From assembly GCA_041493035.1 (NCBI GenBank), contig JBGPYB010000239.1, forward strand, positions 1 through 5,582: 5,582 bases of DNA, written 5' to 3'. Below are positions 1 through 5,582 of the stretch, one piece after another. Under the pieces are notes generated by a model that was not told the DNA's origin, ran no database searches, and saw only the letters and a list, made by a program, of their open reading frames with translations. The stretch is from JBGPYB01 sp041493035 (GTDB taxonomy: Bacteria; Acidobacteriota; Vicinamibacteria; Fen-336). The stretch's first letter is position 1, and each line of letters begins with the position of its first letter. A program made the position numbers and the translations under genes.

Positions 1-2
1 AC

Positions 3-266
3 GACCATCAGGCCGAAGATGCGAGGGCGCAAGGACTGGTGGTCGAGGTCCGTCAGATGTTCGAGGCTCAGGATGAATCCGGCCGAGCTGTCGCCCCGGC
101 GGATCGCGATCTCCTGGCGGTTCTCTTGGCCCTCGACCGCGCCATAGCCGCCACTCTGGGTGAGGGCGAAGGCCCCGTCGCCTTTCTCGACACCGCGTTG
201 CGGCTCGTCGGGCGGCTGGAAGGCCCGCCGGCCACGGTGCCTCGGCCGCTGATCGTCGAGCCGTAG
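3..266 (+). CDS. C-terminal fragment of an unrecognised protein (5' end outside window)
   Basis: The frame is open from the first complete codon at position 3 to the TAG at 264-266, giving 87 residues. A GTG at 39 could be read as a start. However, the frame stays open upstream of it and no Shine-Dalgarno precedes it, so I read this as the tail of a longer gene. Third positions are strongly G/C, as in the real genes downstream, which supports coding. The tail has an Ala/Leu-rich, probably helical segment (LLAVLLALDRAIAATL) and then a second amphipathic stretch (FLDTALRLVGRLEG), ending in a Pro-rich tail. There is no Cys, no catalytic motif and no transmembrane segment. I do not recognise the family and assign no function. 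The gap to the next gene holds a hairpin and a ribosome binding site, so the two may be separate transcripts. Confidence 0.6.
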   Translation, partial: DHQAEDARAQGLVVEVRQMFEAQDESGRAVAPADRDLLAVLLALDRAIAATLGEGEGPVAFLDTALRLVGRLEGPPATVPRPLIVEP

Positions 267-277
267 GCGTCACGCCG

Positions 278-299
278 GTGGTCCCGCCCGCGGGATCAC
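278..299 (+). terminator. 9-bp hairpin after the first gene, terminator-like but without a T-tract
   Basis: Bases 278-286 (GTGGTCCCG) pair with 291-299 (CGGGATCAC) around a 4-base loop, CCCG. Eight pairs are Watson-Crick and one is G-U. The hairpin lies 11 bases after the stop codon of the upstream gene and about 30 bases before the phosphatase start. The bases that follow (AATCCCCTCG) contain no T-run, so it is not a classical intrinsic terminator. It could be a Rho-linked or 3'-end-stabilising hairpin, or a regulatory structure in the phosphatase leader. Confidence 0.35.
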
Positions 300-313
300 A
301 ATCCCCTCGACAT

Positions 314-321
314 AGGGAGAG
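314..321 (+). promoter_or_regulatory. Ribosome binding site deciding the phosphatase start
   Basis: AGGGAGAG lies 7-9 bases before the ATG at 329. It supports that ATG over the in-frame GTG at 278, which would add 17 polar residues in front of a normal signal peptide and has no comparable site. Confidence 0.6.
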
Positions 322-328
322 TGAATCG

Positions 329-1999
329 ATGAGATCGCGACAGGTCGGCGGAGTCGGCGCCGGCGTCCTCGCTCTCGCCCTCGGTGGCGTCGTGGCCTCA
401 GGGTCTTGGGCTTCGAGCCCCGATGCCGCCTCGCTCACAGCGCGCCCGCGACTCGTGCTCGTCCTCTCCATCGACCAGATGCGCTACGACTATCTTGTGC
501 GCTTCGCCCCCCTGTTCAAGGGAGGCCTCAGGACGCTTCTCGATCAAGGGGCGGTCTTCACGAATGCCCGATACCGTCACGCGTGCACCGAGACCGGACC
601 GGGGCACTCCGTGATTCTCTCGGGGCGTAGCCCGAACCACTCGGGAATCGTGGCCAACAGTTGGTACGACGGGGTCTCGCGGACCAGCGTGAACGTCGTG
701 GATGATCCTGTTCAAGCGCCGTTGGGTGGTGAGGGCCGCGCCGCGTCGCCCGCGAACTTCATCGGGTTCACGCTCGGCGACGTCCTCAAGAAGACGTCTC
801 CGTCATCGCGGGTCGTGGGCGTCTCCCTCAAGGATCGGGCGGCCATCCTGATGGCGGGCCGGCGCGCCGATGCGGCGTATTGGTACGAAACAAGAGGAGG
901 TCGGTTCATCACGAGCACCTATTACGTGAAGGAGGCGCCGGCCTGGCTCGAGGCGTGGAACTCGAAGCACATCGCCGATCGGTACGCCGGCCTGCCGTGG
1001 ACGCGCCTCCTCCCCGACGCGAGCCTCTACGAGAAATACGCGGGACCGGACGACGTCGAAGGCGAGTGGGACCGCAAAGACACGGTCTTTCCCCACGCGC
1101 TACGTGGGACGCCTCCGTCGCGGGAGTACTACGACGACCTGCGTCGCACGCCCGCGGCCGACGAGATCGTGTTGGACACCGCCCTGGCCGCGATGGAGGC
1201 TCACGAGCTCGGAGGGCGTGACGCCACCGATCTCCTGGCCATCGGCTTCTCGGGCACCGATTTCATCGGTCATACATACGGGCCCGACAGCCAGGAGCTG
1301 ATGGATCAGATCCTGCGCCTCGACCTCGTTCTCGGGCGGCTCTTCGAGGAGGTCGACAAGCGGATCGGCCCCGGGCGGACGCTCCTCGTCCTCACCGCCG
1401 ACCACGGTGTCATGCCTCTGGTGGAGGTCCTGAAGAAGCAAGGGATCGACGCTCGCCGTGTGACCCCCGAAGAGCTGGAGGCGCCGGTGAAGGCAGCGCT
1501 GGCCCGACGCTTCCCGGGAGCCACCGGCATCGTGGCGAGCTACGATGCCCCCCACTTCTACCTCGATCAGGCGGCCATCGAACGCCAACACATCGGTAGA
1601 GACGAGGTCGAGGCCACGATCTCCGAGGCCCTCAAGTCCACGGGTCTCGTCGAGGCCGTCTACACGCCCAGACAGATGATGGGCGAAACTCCCGCCGAGG
1701 GCGCCGGGGTAGAACTGTTCCGGCGCGCCTTCTTCGAGCCCCGGAGCCCCCAGATCCTCGTCGAGACGCGGCCATACGTTTACCTCGACGACCACCCCGG
1801 CGGAACGGGGCATGGCACGCCTCACGACTACGACCGCCACGTGCCGATCGTATTCCGAGGGTCCGGAGTGAAGGCGGGTTCCTACGACGGCGAGTGCGGT
1901 CCCGAGGACATCGCCGCGACACTGGGGCGTCTCATCGGTGTCGACTATCCCTTGCAGGACGCTCGTCGGATCCTGTCGGAGATGTTCCTTCGCCCTTGA
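329..1999 (+). CDS. Secreted PafA-type alkaline phosphatase (phosphate monoesterase)
   Basis: A 556-residue member of the alkaline phosphatase superfamily (type I phosphodiesterase/nucleotide pyrophosphatase fold) that releases phosphate from organic phosphomonoesters outside the cytoplasm. Residues 1-28 form a Sec signal peptide (MRSRQ, a Leu/Ala/Gly/Val core, likely cleavage after SWA). The metal and catalytic set can be read in order: Asp49 (LSIDQ), nucleophile Thr89 (TETGPGH), Asn110 (VANSWYD), Lys168 and Arg170 (SLKDR), Asp311 and His315 (GTDFIGH), Asp358-His359 (TADHG) and His495 (GTGHGT). From memory, these match the residues of Elizabethkingia PafA (Asp38, Thr79, Asn100, Lys162, Arg164, Asp305, His309, Asp352, His353, His486) with nearly constant offsets. 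The Asn/Lys/Arg trio is what marks monoesterases of the PafA type off from NPP diesterases, so I infer monoesterase activity. The ATG at 329 was chosen for its ribosome binding site and signal peptide. No Pho box was identified. The gene looks intact, and no frameshift is seen. Confidence 0.92.
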   Translation: MRSRQVGGVGAGVLALALGGVVASGSWASSPDAASLTARPRLVLVLSIDQMRYDYLVRFAPLFKGGLRTLLDQGAVFTNARYRHACTETGPGHSVILSGRSPNHSGIVANSWYDGVSRTSVNVVDDPVQAPLGGEGRAASPANFIGFTLGDVLKKTSPSSRVVGVSLKDRAAILMAGRRADAAYWYETRGGRFITSTYYVKEAPAWLEAWNSKHIADRYAGLPWTRLLPDASLYEKYAGPDDVEGEWDRKDTVFPHALRGTPPSREYYDDLRRTPAADEIVLDTALAAMEAHELGGRDATDLLAIGFSGTDFIGHTYGPDSQELMDQILRLDLVLGRLFEEVDKRIGPGRTLLVLTADHGVMPLVEVLKKQGIDARRVTPEELEAPVKAALARRFPGATGIVASYDAPHFYLDQAAIERQHIGRDEVEATISEALKSTGLVEAVYTPRQMMGETPAEGAGVELFRRAFFEPRSPQILVETRPYVYLDDHPGGTGHGTPHDYDRHVPIVFRGSGVKAGSYDGECGPEDIAATLGRLIGVDYPLQDARRILSEMFLRP

Positions 2000-2031
2000 C
2001 TGGTACGTGGGGTCATGCCTCCATAGCTCTG

Positions 2032-2361
2032 ATGAGTCGCGTCTACCGCGCCGCGGTGGTGTCCGTCTACCTGGCCTCCTTCGCGGCGATCCTCGCGTGC
2101 CCTTGCGTCGCGGTGCCCTTGGATCCGGCGGACCACGGCTGTTGTGAGACTCCCGCCGGGCTCAGCTCCGCGTGACCCTCCTGCTGCACGGCCGTCCTGG
2201 GTGAGTCCGATTCGGCTGCCCTTCAGGCCGTGAGCTTCTCGATGCCGTCCCCGCCGGTTGCCCTGGGCGCCGTGGCAGCGCCGGTCGCGCGTTCCGCTTC
2301 CATTCCTGCGTGGCGTCGGCACCCGGTCCTGTCCTCGTCACCGCCGGTCCTCCGCATCTGA
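2032..2361 (+). pseudogene. Small secreted Cys-rich protein, interrupted by in-frame TGA at 2173-2175
   Basis: An ATG at 2032 opens a 47-residue reading frame that ends at the TGA at 2173-2175. The same frame then continues for 61 further codons to a TGA at 2359-2361. The first part has a signal-peptide-like N-terminus (VVSVYLASFAAILACPC) followed by HGCCETPAGLSSA. The codons after the stop read PSCCTAVLGE, and the frame ends SSPPVLRI. Paired CC motifs, a Ser/Ala/Pro-rich middle and a short hydrophobic C-terminus resemble the small uncharacterised Cys-rich proteins often found just upstream of CusC-type genes; this comparison is from memory. CC motifs on both sides of the TGA in one frame argue for a single ~108-residue protein broken by one stop. 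If the stop is real, only the 47-residue part is made. The start has no clear ribosome binding site. The role is unknown, and metal binding is inferred from the cysteines and the neighbour. Confidence 0.5.
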
Positions 2362-2424
2362 TCCTGGCCTGACGGCAGCGCGCCCTCGCGCGCCCGTTCT
2401 GGCCGTGGTCTGTTCGCTTTCGGC

Positions 2425-2430
2425 GGAGGT
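2425..2430 (+). promoter_or_regulatory. Ribosome binding site of the efflux-derived ORF
   Basis: GGAGGT lies 6 bases before the ATG at 2437 and only 3 bases before the overlapping GTG at 2434. The spacing favours ATG 2437 as the start. The site is strong, so the chimeric ORF may still be translated. Confidence 0.65.
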
Positions 2431-2436
2431 GCCGTG

Positions 2437-3354
2437 ATGTCCTGGACGAAACGTGTTGCCTTGGGCTTGACTTGCCTGCTCGTGACAGGAGGCGGTCCCG
2501 TGGGGGCTTTCGAGGCCTTCCCCCTTGTCGATGACGGGGCACTCGAGGCGCTGGTAGTCGTGGCTCTTCGCGAAAACCCCCAACTGCGGGCGGCGCAGGC
2601 CTCCCTGGAGGCCGCTCGGTCCCGAGCGGCACAGGCGGGTGCTCTCCCCGATCCCGTTCTCACCACGAGTTACCAGAACGGCGGGCGAGGGTGGTCTCCG
2701 GGATCCGACGACGACACCGGCATCCGCGTCGGCGTCGTCCAGGAATTTCCCCTGGCCGGCAAACGCCGCCTCGCGGAGCAGGTGGAGTCGCGCGAGGTCG
2801 TACGTGCGGGCCTCAGGATGGAGAGCGTCCACCGATCCGTCGTGTACCAGGTGCGACTGGCGTACGCACAGCTCCTCCTCGTCCGAGAGAACCTCCGCAT
2901 CCTGGAAGACCAGAGGCGTGCAACCCGGGACATCGAGGAGCTGAGCCGATCGCGGTATGCGGTGGGGCTCGCGGATCAATCCGACGTCCTTCGCGCCCAG
3001 GCGGAGCTGGCGCGCCTCGACCAGATCCGGTTGCACCAGGAAGGCCTCGAAACGTCCGCCTCTGCCGATGTGAATCGTCTTCTCGCGCGCCCTGCGGCCA
3101 CTCCCGTGGAGACGGGCGCTCGCCTCGCGGCCCTCGCCGAGCGCCAGCTCCACACTCCTTCCCTCGAGGAGGTCCTGGCGGGCGTCGACCTGATGAGCTC
3201 CGATCTGGCGGCCGGCTCCGACGTCATGAAGCGTGTGGCAGCGCCCATGGTCGGTGGCCTGGTGACTTCCTTCCTCCTGGAGCTCCTCGTCTATCCGGCG
3301 ATCTACCTCCTTTGGCGCCGCCGGTCGGTCGGGGTGGCTCCTGCGATAGAGTGA
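2437..3354 (+). CDS. Chimeric ORF: N-terminal half of a CusC/TolC-type outer-membrane efflux protein fused to the C-terminus of a CusA-type RND pump
   Basis: A 305-residue product. Residues 1-24 look like a signal peptide (cleavage near PVGA). Residues ~34-220 are the first repeat of the outer-membrane efflux protein family: ALRENPQLRAAQASLEAARS, then AGALPDPVLT, then the strand and turn VQEFPLAGKRRLAEQ, then a long helical hairpin (VRLAYAQLLLVRENLRILED; YAVGLADQSDVLRAQAELAR; NRLLARP). Residues 241-247 (PSLEEVL) look like the linker that normally opens the second repeat, but that repeat is absent. From about residue 250 the sequence is the end of a heavy-metal RND pump: LMSSD, then GSDVMKRVAAPMVGG, then TM12 (LVTSFLLELLVYPAIYLLW) and a basic tail. 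Normal family members are roughly 400-450 residues (outer-membrane factor) and above 1000 (pump). A working efflux channel is unlikely, since the channel half, the adaptor and the pump core are all missing. The parent operon probably exported Cu/Ag or another heavy metal. ATG 2437 was chosen for spacing; GTG 2434 is possible. Confidence 0.8.
   Translation: MSWTKRVALGLTCLLVTGGGPVGAFEAFPLVDDGALEALVVVALRENPQLRAAQASLEAARSRAAQAGALPDPVLTTSYQNGGRGWSPGSDDDTGIRVGVVQEFPLAGKRRLAEQVESREVVRAGLRMESVHRSVVYQVRLAYAQLLLVRENLRILEDQRRATRDIEELSRSRYAVGLADQSDVLRAQAELARLDQIRLHQEGLETSASADVNRLLARPAATPVETGARLAALAERQLHTPSLEEVLAGVDLMSSDLAAGSDVMKRVAAPMVGGLVTSFLLELLVYPAIYLLWRRRSVGVAPAIE
3184..3354 (+). pseudogene. Remnant of a CusA-type heavy-metal RND pump gene (last transmembrane helix)
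   Basis: Codons from about 3184 encode VDLMSSDLAAGSDVMKRVAA, then PMVGGLVTSFLLELLVYP, then AIYLLWRRR. The core pattern G-S-[DE]-V-M-[KR]-R-[IV]-A-x-P-M-[VI]-G-G followed by a Leu/Val-rich helix and WRRR is the familiar end of CusA-type (HME-RND) proteins, covering the TM11-TM12 periplasmic loop, TM12 and the cytoplasmic tail. Nothing else of the ~1000-residue pump is in the window. The exact join lies somewhere in 3157-3200 and cannot be fixed without an intact relative. It is in frame with the upstream outer-membrane-protein half. Confidence 0.75.
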
Positions 3355-3361
3355 TCGGGCC

Positions 3362-4066
3362 ATGGCACGGCGCCTTCTGCTCCTCAGCACCTCCACCGTC
3401 TTCGGCACCCGCTATCTCGAACATGCGCTTCCCGAGCTCGACGATTTTATCGGAAGCGCCCGAAGCATCCTCTTCGTCCCATTCGCCCTCAGGGATCACG
3501 CCGCCTATGCGCAGAAGGCCCGCGGGGCGTTCGAAGGCACGGGGCGGACCTTCGGCTCGCTCCACGAGGCTCAATTCCCCGCCGCGGCCATCGGCATCGC
3601 CGAGGCTCTCTTCGTGGGGGGCGGCAACACCTTCCGTCTCCTGGCCACGCTCCATCGCCTGGACCTTCTGGGCCTCATCAGGTCGCGTGTCGGCGAGGGG
3701 ATGCTCTATTGCGGCGCTAGCGCCGGTTCCAACCTCGCCGGCCCCACCATACGAACGACCAACGACATGCCCATCGTCGAGCCGCCGTCCCTCACGGCGC
3801 TCGGGCTCGTCTCGTTCCAGATCAATCCCCACTACGTCGATCCGGACCCCGGCTCGCACCATATGGGGGAAACACGCGAAGAGCGGTTGCGGGAGTTCCA
3901 CGAAGAGAACGAGCCGCCGGTCGTGGCTCTTCGGGAGGGGGCGATTCTCCGCGTCGAGGGGGATCACGTCGTCCTGAAGGGGATTGCCGGCGCGCGGATC
4001 TTCCGCCGCGATCAGGAGCCGGTCGAGGTGTTGCCGGGGGCGTCGCTCGAGGGACTCCTCTCCTGA
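3362..4066 (+). CDS. pepE: Peptidase E (alpha-aspartyl dipeptidase, family S51)
   Basis: A cytoplasmic serine peptidase of 234 residues (enterobacterial PepE is about 229) that cleaves dipeptides with N-terminal aspartate (Asp-X), releasing Asp for reuse. It has a class-I glutamine-amidotransferase-like fold. The triad reads directly: Ser120 in the nucleophile elbow (YCGASAGSN), Asp135 (RTTNDMPIV) and His157 (INPHYVD). From memory, these are the same residue numbers as Salmonella PepE. The Gly-rich loop FVGGGNTFRL (84-93) is the family's oxyanion region. There is no signal peptide. The ATG lies 7 bases after the stop of the efflux-derived ORF without a clear ribosome binding site, so translation may be coupled to the upstream ORF and both may share a transcript. 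The gene looks intact. A cyanophycinase-like relative of the same family is the main alternative, but length and motifs favour PepE. Confidence 0.9.
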   Translation: MARRLLLLSTSTVFGTRYLEHALPELDDFIGSARSILFVPFALRDHAAYAQKARGAFEGTGRTFGSLHEAQFPAAAIGIAEALFVGGGNTFRLLATLHRLDLLGLIRSRVGEGMLYCGASAGSNLAGPTIRTTNDMPIVEPPSLTALGLVSFQINPHYVDPDPGSHHMGETREERLREFHEENEPPVVALREGAILRVEGDHVVLKGIAGARIFRRDQEPVEVLPGASLEGLLS

Positions 4067-4162
4067 TCGGTGCCGCGGCGCGTCGGGCGCGTGACGTGCC
4101 GGGCCAGATAGGCGATCATTGCGCCGCGTTCCGCTCGCCACCGCAGGAGGGAGAAGTCACTC
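4067..4162 (+). other. Gap before the permease gene with its ribosome binding site and a weak hairpin
   Basis: These 96 bases hold no credible ORF. Bases 4086-4091 (GGCGCG) can pair with 4095-4100 (CGTGCC, one G-U) around TGA. In DNA this G/C-rich such a stem may be chance, and no T-run follows it. AGGAGGGAGAAG at 4145-4156 is the ribosome binding site for the ATG at 4163; the AGGAGG core is 12 bases away, and the GGGAG register about 9. The gap is large enough for a separate promoter, but I see no convincing -35/-10 pair. Confidence 0.4.
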
Positions 4163-5536
4163 ATGGCCGATAGCGCGCCCCCCGGGGGGCCGAGGCTCAA
4201 ACGGACCCTCACCCTCTGGGACTTGATCCTCTACGGGGTCATCATCATCCAACCGACCGCTCCCATGTCGGTGTTTGGCGTGCTGAGCGACCGAGGACGC
4301 GGGCACGTGGTCACGACCATCCTCATTGCCATGGTAGGGATGCTCTTCACGGCCATCAGCTACGGCCGCATGGCGCGGGCGTATCCGAGCGCGGGCTCCG
4401 CCTTCACCTATGTCGGGCAGGAGATCAACCCTGCGCTCGGGTACGTGACGGGCTGGAGCATGGTCATGGACTACATGCTGAACCCGATGATCTGCATCAT
4501 CTGGTGCAGCCAGCAGGCCCACGATTTCGCTCCCGCGATTCCCTACGCGGGTTGGGCCATCTTCTTTGCGGGGCTCTTCACCTGGCTCAACGTGCAGGGC
4601 GTGAAGACTTCGGCTCGCCTCAACGCTGCATTGGCCGCGGGCATGGGCGTCGTGATCGCCGTCTTCTTCGTAGCAGCGGTGCGGTACATTTTCGGCCACC
4701 CTCACGCCGATGCCGGCTTCTTCACGCGCCCGTTCTATGACCCCCAGCTCTTCGACATGCGCGCCGTTCTGGGCGGCACATCCATCGCCGTGCTGACCTA
4801 CATCGGCTTCGACGGCATCTCGACGCTGTCGGAGGAAGCCGAGAACCCGCGGCGGAACATTCTTCTGGCCACGGTGCTGACGTGCGTGGTGATCGGTCTC
4901 CTCTCGGCCGTCGAGGTCTACGTGGCCCAGCTCATCTGGCCGGCGTCCGAGGCTTTTCCCAACGTGGACACAGGCTTCGTTCACGCCGCCGCCCGAGCGT
5001 GGGCGCCCCTCTTCGGCGTCGTGGGCTTCACCCTGCTTCTCGCGAACTTCGGCTCGGGGATGGGGGCGCAGCTCGGAGCCGCGCGTCTCCTTTACGGCAT
5101 GGGGCGAAGCAACGCGCTCCCGAAGTCGTTCTTCGGAGCTGTGGATCCCGTGCATCACGTTCCGCGAAACAACGTCGTCTTCGTCGGCGTGGTGGCGCTC
5201 ATCGGCGCCTTTCTCCTGAGTTTTGGTCTCGGCGCCGAGATGTTGAACTTCGGGGCGCTCATCGCCTTCATGGGCGTCAACGCCGCCTCGTTCGTTCGCT
5301 ACTACGTCCGGGCCAACGAGAAGAAGATCGGAAACCTGGTGCCGCCCATAGCCGGCTTTCTCATCTGCCTGGTGCTCTGGCTGAACCTGAGCTCCACGGC
5401 CAAGATCGCCGGCTCCGTCTGGATGGGCGTCGGTATCGCGTTCGGCGCCTGGAAGACCCGGGGGTTCCGAGGCGACCTGGTGGACTTCGAGCTGCCGCCG
5501 GATGACCCCCTCTACGTGACGATCGATCCCGAATAA
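4163..5536 (+). CDS. APC-superfamily permease, PuuP (putrescine importer)-like
   Basis: A 457-residue inner-membrane permease with about 12 hydrophobic helices, roughly at 18-39, 48-66, 90-112, 126-146, 154-176, 201-219, 234-257, 281-300, 335-354, 358-378, 392-408 and 413-430. The N-terminus RLKRTLTLWDLILYGV leads into a TM1 broken by QPTAPM. Other APC-type landmarks are FTAISYGRMARAYPSAGSAF (62-81), the TM6 segment IGFDGISTLSEEAENPRRNI (214-233), and RLLYGMGRSNALPKSFFGAV (308-327). Its length and these blocks resemble E. coli PuuP (about 460 residues, recalled from memory), including LNFGALIAF and LWLNLSST near the C-terminus. I infer proton- or ion-coupled uptake of an amine or amino acid. 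Putrescine itself is not proven, and no polyamine catabolism genes are in view. The gene is intact, with a TAA stop. The neighbouring pepE would fit general amino-acid scavenging, but the 96-base gap leaves co-transcription open. Confidence 0.88.
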   Translation: MADSAPPGGPRLKRTLTLWDLILYGVIIIQPTAPMSVFGVLSDRGRGHVVTTILIAMVGMLFTAISYGRMARAYPSAGSAFTYVGQEINPALGYVTGWSMVMDYMLNPMICIIWCSQQAHDFAPAIPYAGWAIFFAGLFTWLNVQGVKTSARLNAALAAGMGVVIAVFFVAAVRYIFGHPHADAGFFTRPFYDPQLFDMRAVLGGTSIAVLTYIGFDGISTLSEEAENPRRNILLATVLTCVVIGLLSAVEVYVAQLIWPASEAFPNVDTGFVHAAARAWAPLFGVVGFTLLLANFGSGMGAQLGAARLLYGMGRSNALPKSFFGAVDPVHHVPRNNVVFVGVVALIGAFLLSFGLGAEMLNFGALIAFMGVNAASFVRYYVRANEKKIGNLVPPIAGFLICLVLWLNLSSTAKIAGSVWMGVGIAFGAWKTRGFRGDLVDFELPPDDPLYVTIDPE

Positions 5537-5540
5537 CTCC

Positions 5541-5582
5541 ATGGGCGCGGCCCGCCTCCGGACACTTCTCGCTCTGACGCTG
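5541..5582 (+). CDS. Possible start of the next gene (N-terminus only)
   Basis: An ATG 4 bases after the permease stop opens 14 codons to the window edge, reading MGAARLRTLLALTL. A short basic start followed by a Leu/Ala run looks like the beginning of a signal peptide or membrane anchor. No clear ribosome binding site precedes it, so translation would depend on coupling to the permease gene. Too little is visible to name a family. Confidence 0.4.
   Translation, partial: MGAARLRTLLALTL

Noticed and set aside
1100..1840. A 246-codon - strand frame opposite the phosphatase.
   Set aside because: It is a shadow of the phosphatase, which keeps every catalytic residue in the + frame.
2173..2220. 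Selenocysteine insertion element downstream of the TGA.
   Set aside because: No convincing stem with an apical loop at the expected distance was found by eye. Only short 3-4 bp pairings exist, so recoding is kept only as a minor hypothesis.
2338..3408. A 356-codon open frame on the - strand opposite the efflux-derived ORF.
   Set aside because: Its composition is Arg/Gly/His-rich with no recognisable domain. The + strand carries clear outer-membrane-efflux and RND motifs.
2691..3977. A 428-codon + strand frame overlapping the chimeric ORF and pepE.
   Set aside because: It is rich in Arg, Pro, Ser and Gly with no family motifs, and runs out of frame through two recognisable genes. It is a high-G/C artefact.
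4157..5542. A 461-codon open frame on the - strand covering the whole permease gene.
   Set aside because: It is the antisense shadow of the permease. The predicted protein is dominated by His, Asp, Arg, Glu and Gly with no domain pattern, while the + strand gives a coherent 12-helix permease.
1..5582. CRISPR arrays, insertion-sequence ends, tRNA or rRNA genes.
   Set aside because: No regularly spaced repeats, transposase motifs, terminal inverted repeats flanking the efflux remnant, or RNA-gene signatures were seen. The deletion therefore has no visible mobile-element scar.

Overview
The window is GC-rich, densely packed DNA with every supported gene on the + strand. It comes from a Gram-negative-type bacterium, judged by Sec signal peptides, an outer-membrane-efflux (TolC-type) domain and a heavy-metal RND pump remnant. 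Strong G/C bias at third codon positions and this gene mix would fit a soil or sediment lineage such as Acidobacteriota, but no marker gene is present, so that placement is only a guess.

Layout: (1) 3-266, the C-terminal end of an unrecognised gene that starts before the window. (2) 278-299, a 9-bp hairpin in the short gap. (3) 329-1999, a secreted alkaline phosphatase of the PafA type with its whole active site visible. (4) 2032-2361, a small secreted Cys-rich protein gene interrupted by an in-frame TGA. (5) 2437-3354, an ORF whose first ~240 codons are a CusC/TolC-type outer-membrane efflux protein and whose last ~55 codons are the extreme C-terminus of a CusA-type RND pump. (6) 3362-4066, peptidase E with an intact Ser-Asp-His triad. 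(7) 4163-5536, a PuuP-like APC-superfamily permease. (8) 5541-5582, the probable first codons of another gene.

The most notable region is 2032-3354. It looks like the two ends of a heavy-metal efflux operon (Cys-rich protein, outer-membrane factor, periplasmic adaptor, RND pump) joined by an internal deletion. The second half of the outer-membrane factor, all of the adaptor and nearly all of the pump are missing, yet the reading frame is kept across the join. The accessory Cys-rich gene just upstream also carries a stop. The simplest reading is a decayed operon. A collapsed metagenome assembly, or a retained membrane-anchored half-TolC protein, cannot be excluded from sequence alone.

The surrounding genes look healthy and point to nutrient scavenging: phosphate release from organic phosphomonoesters outside the cytoplasm, cleavage of Asp-X dipeptides in the cytoplasm, and uptake of an amine or amino acid.
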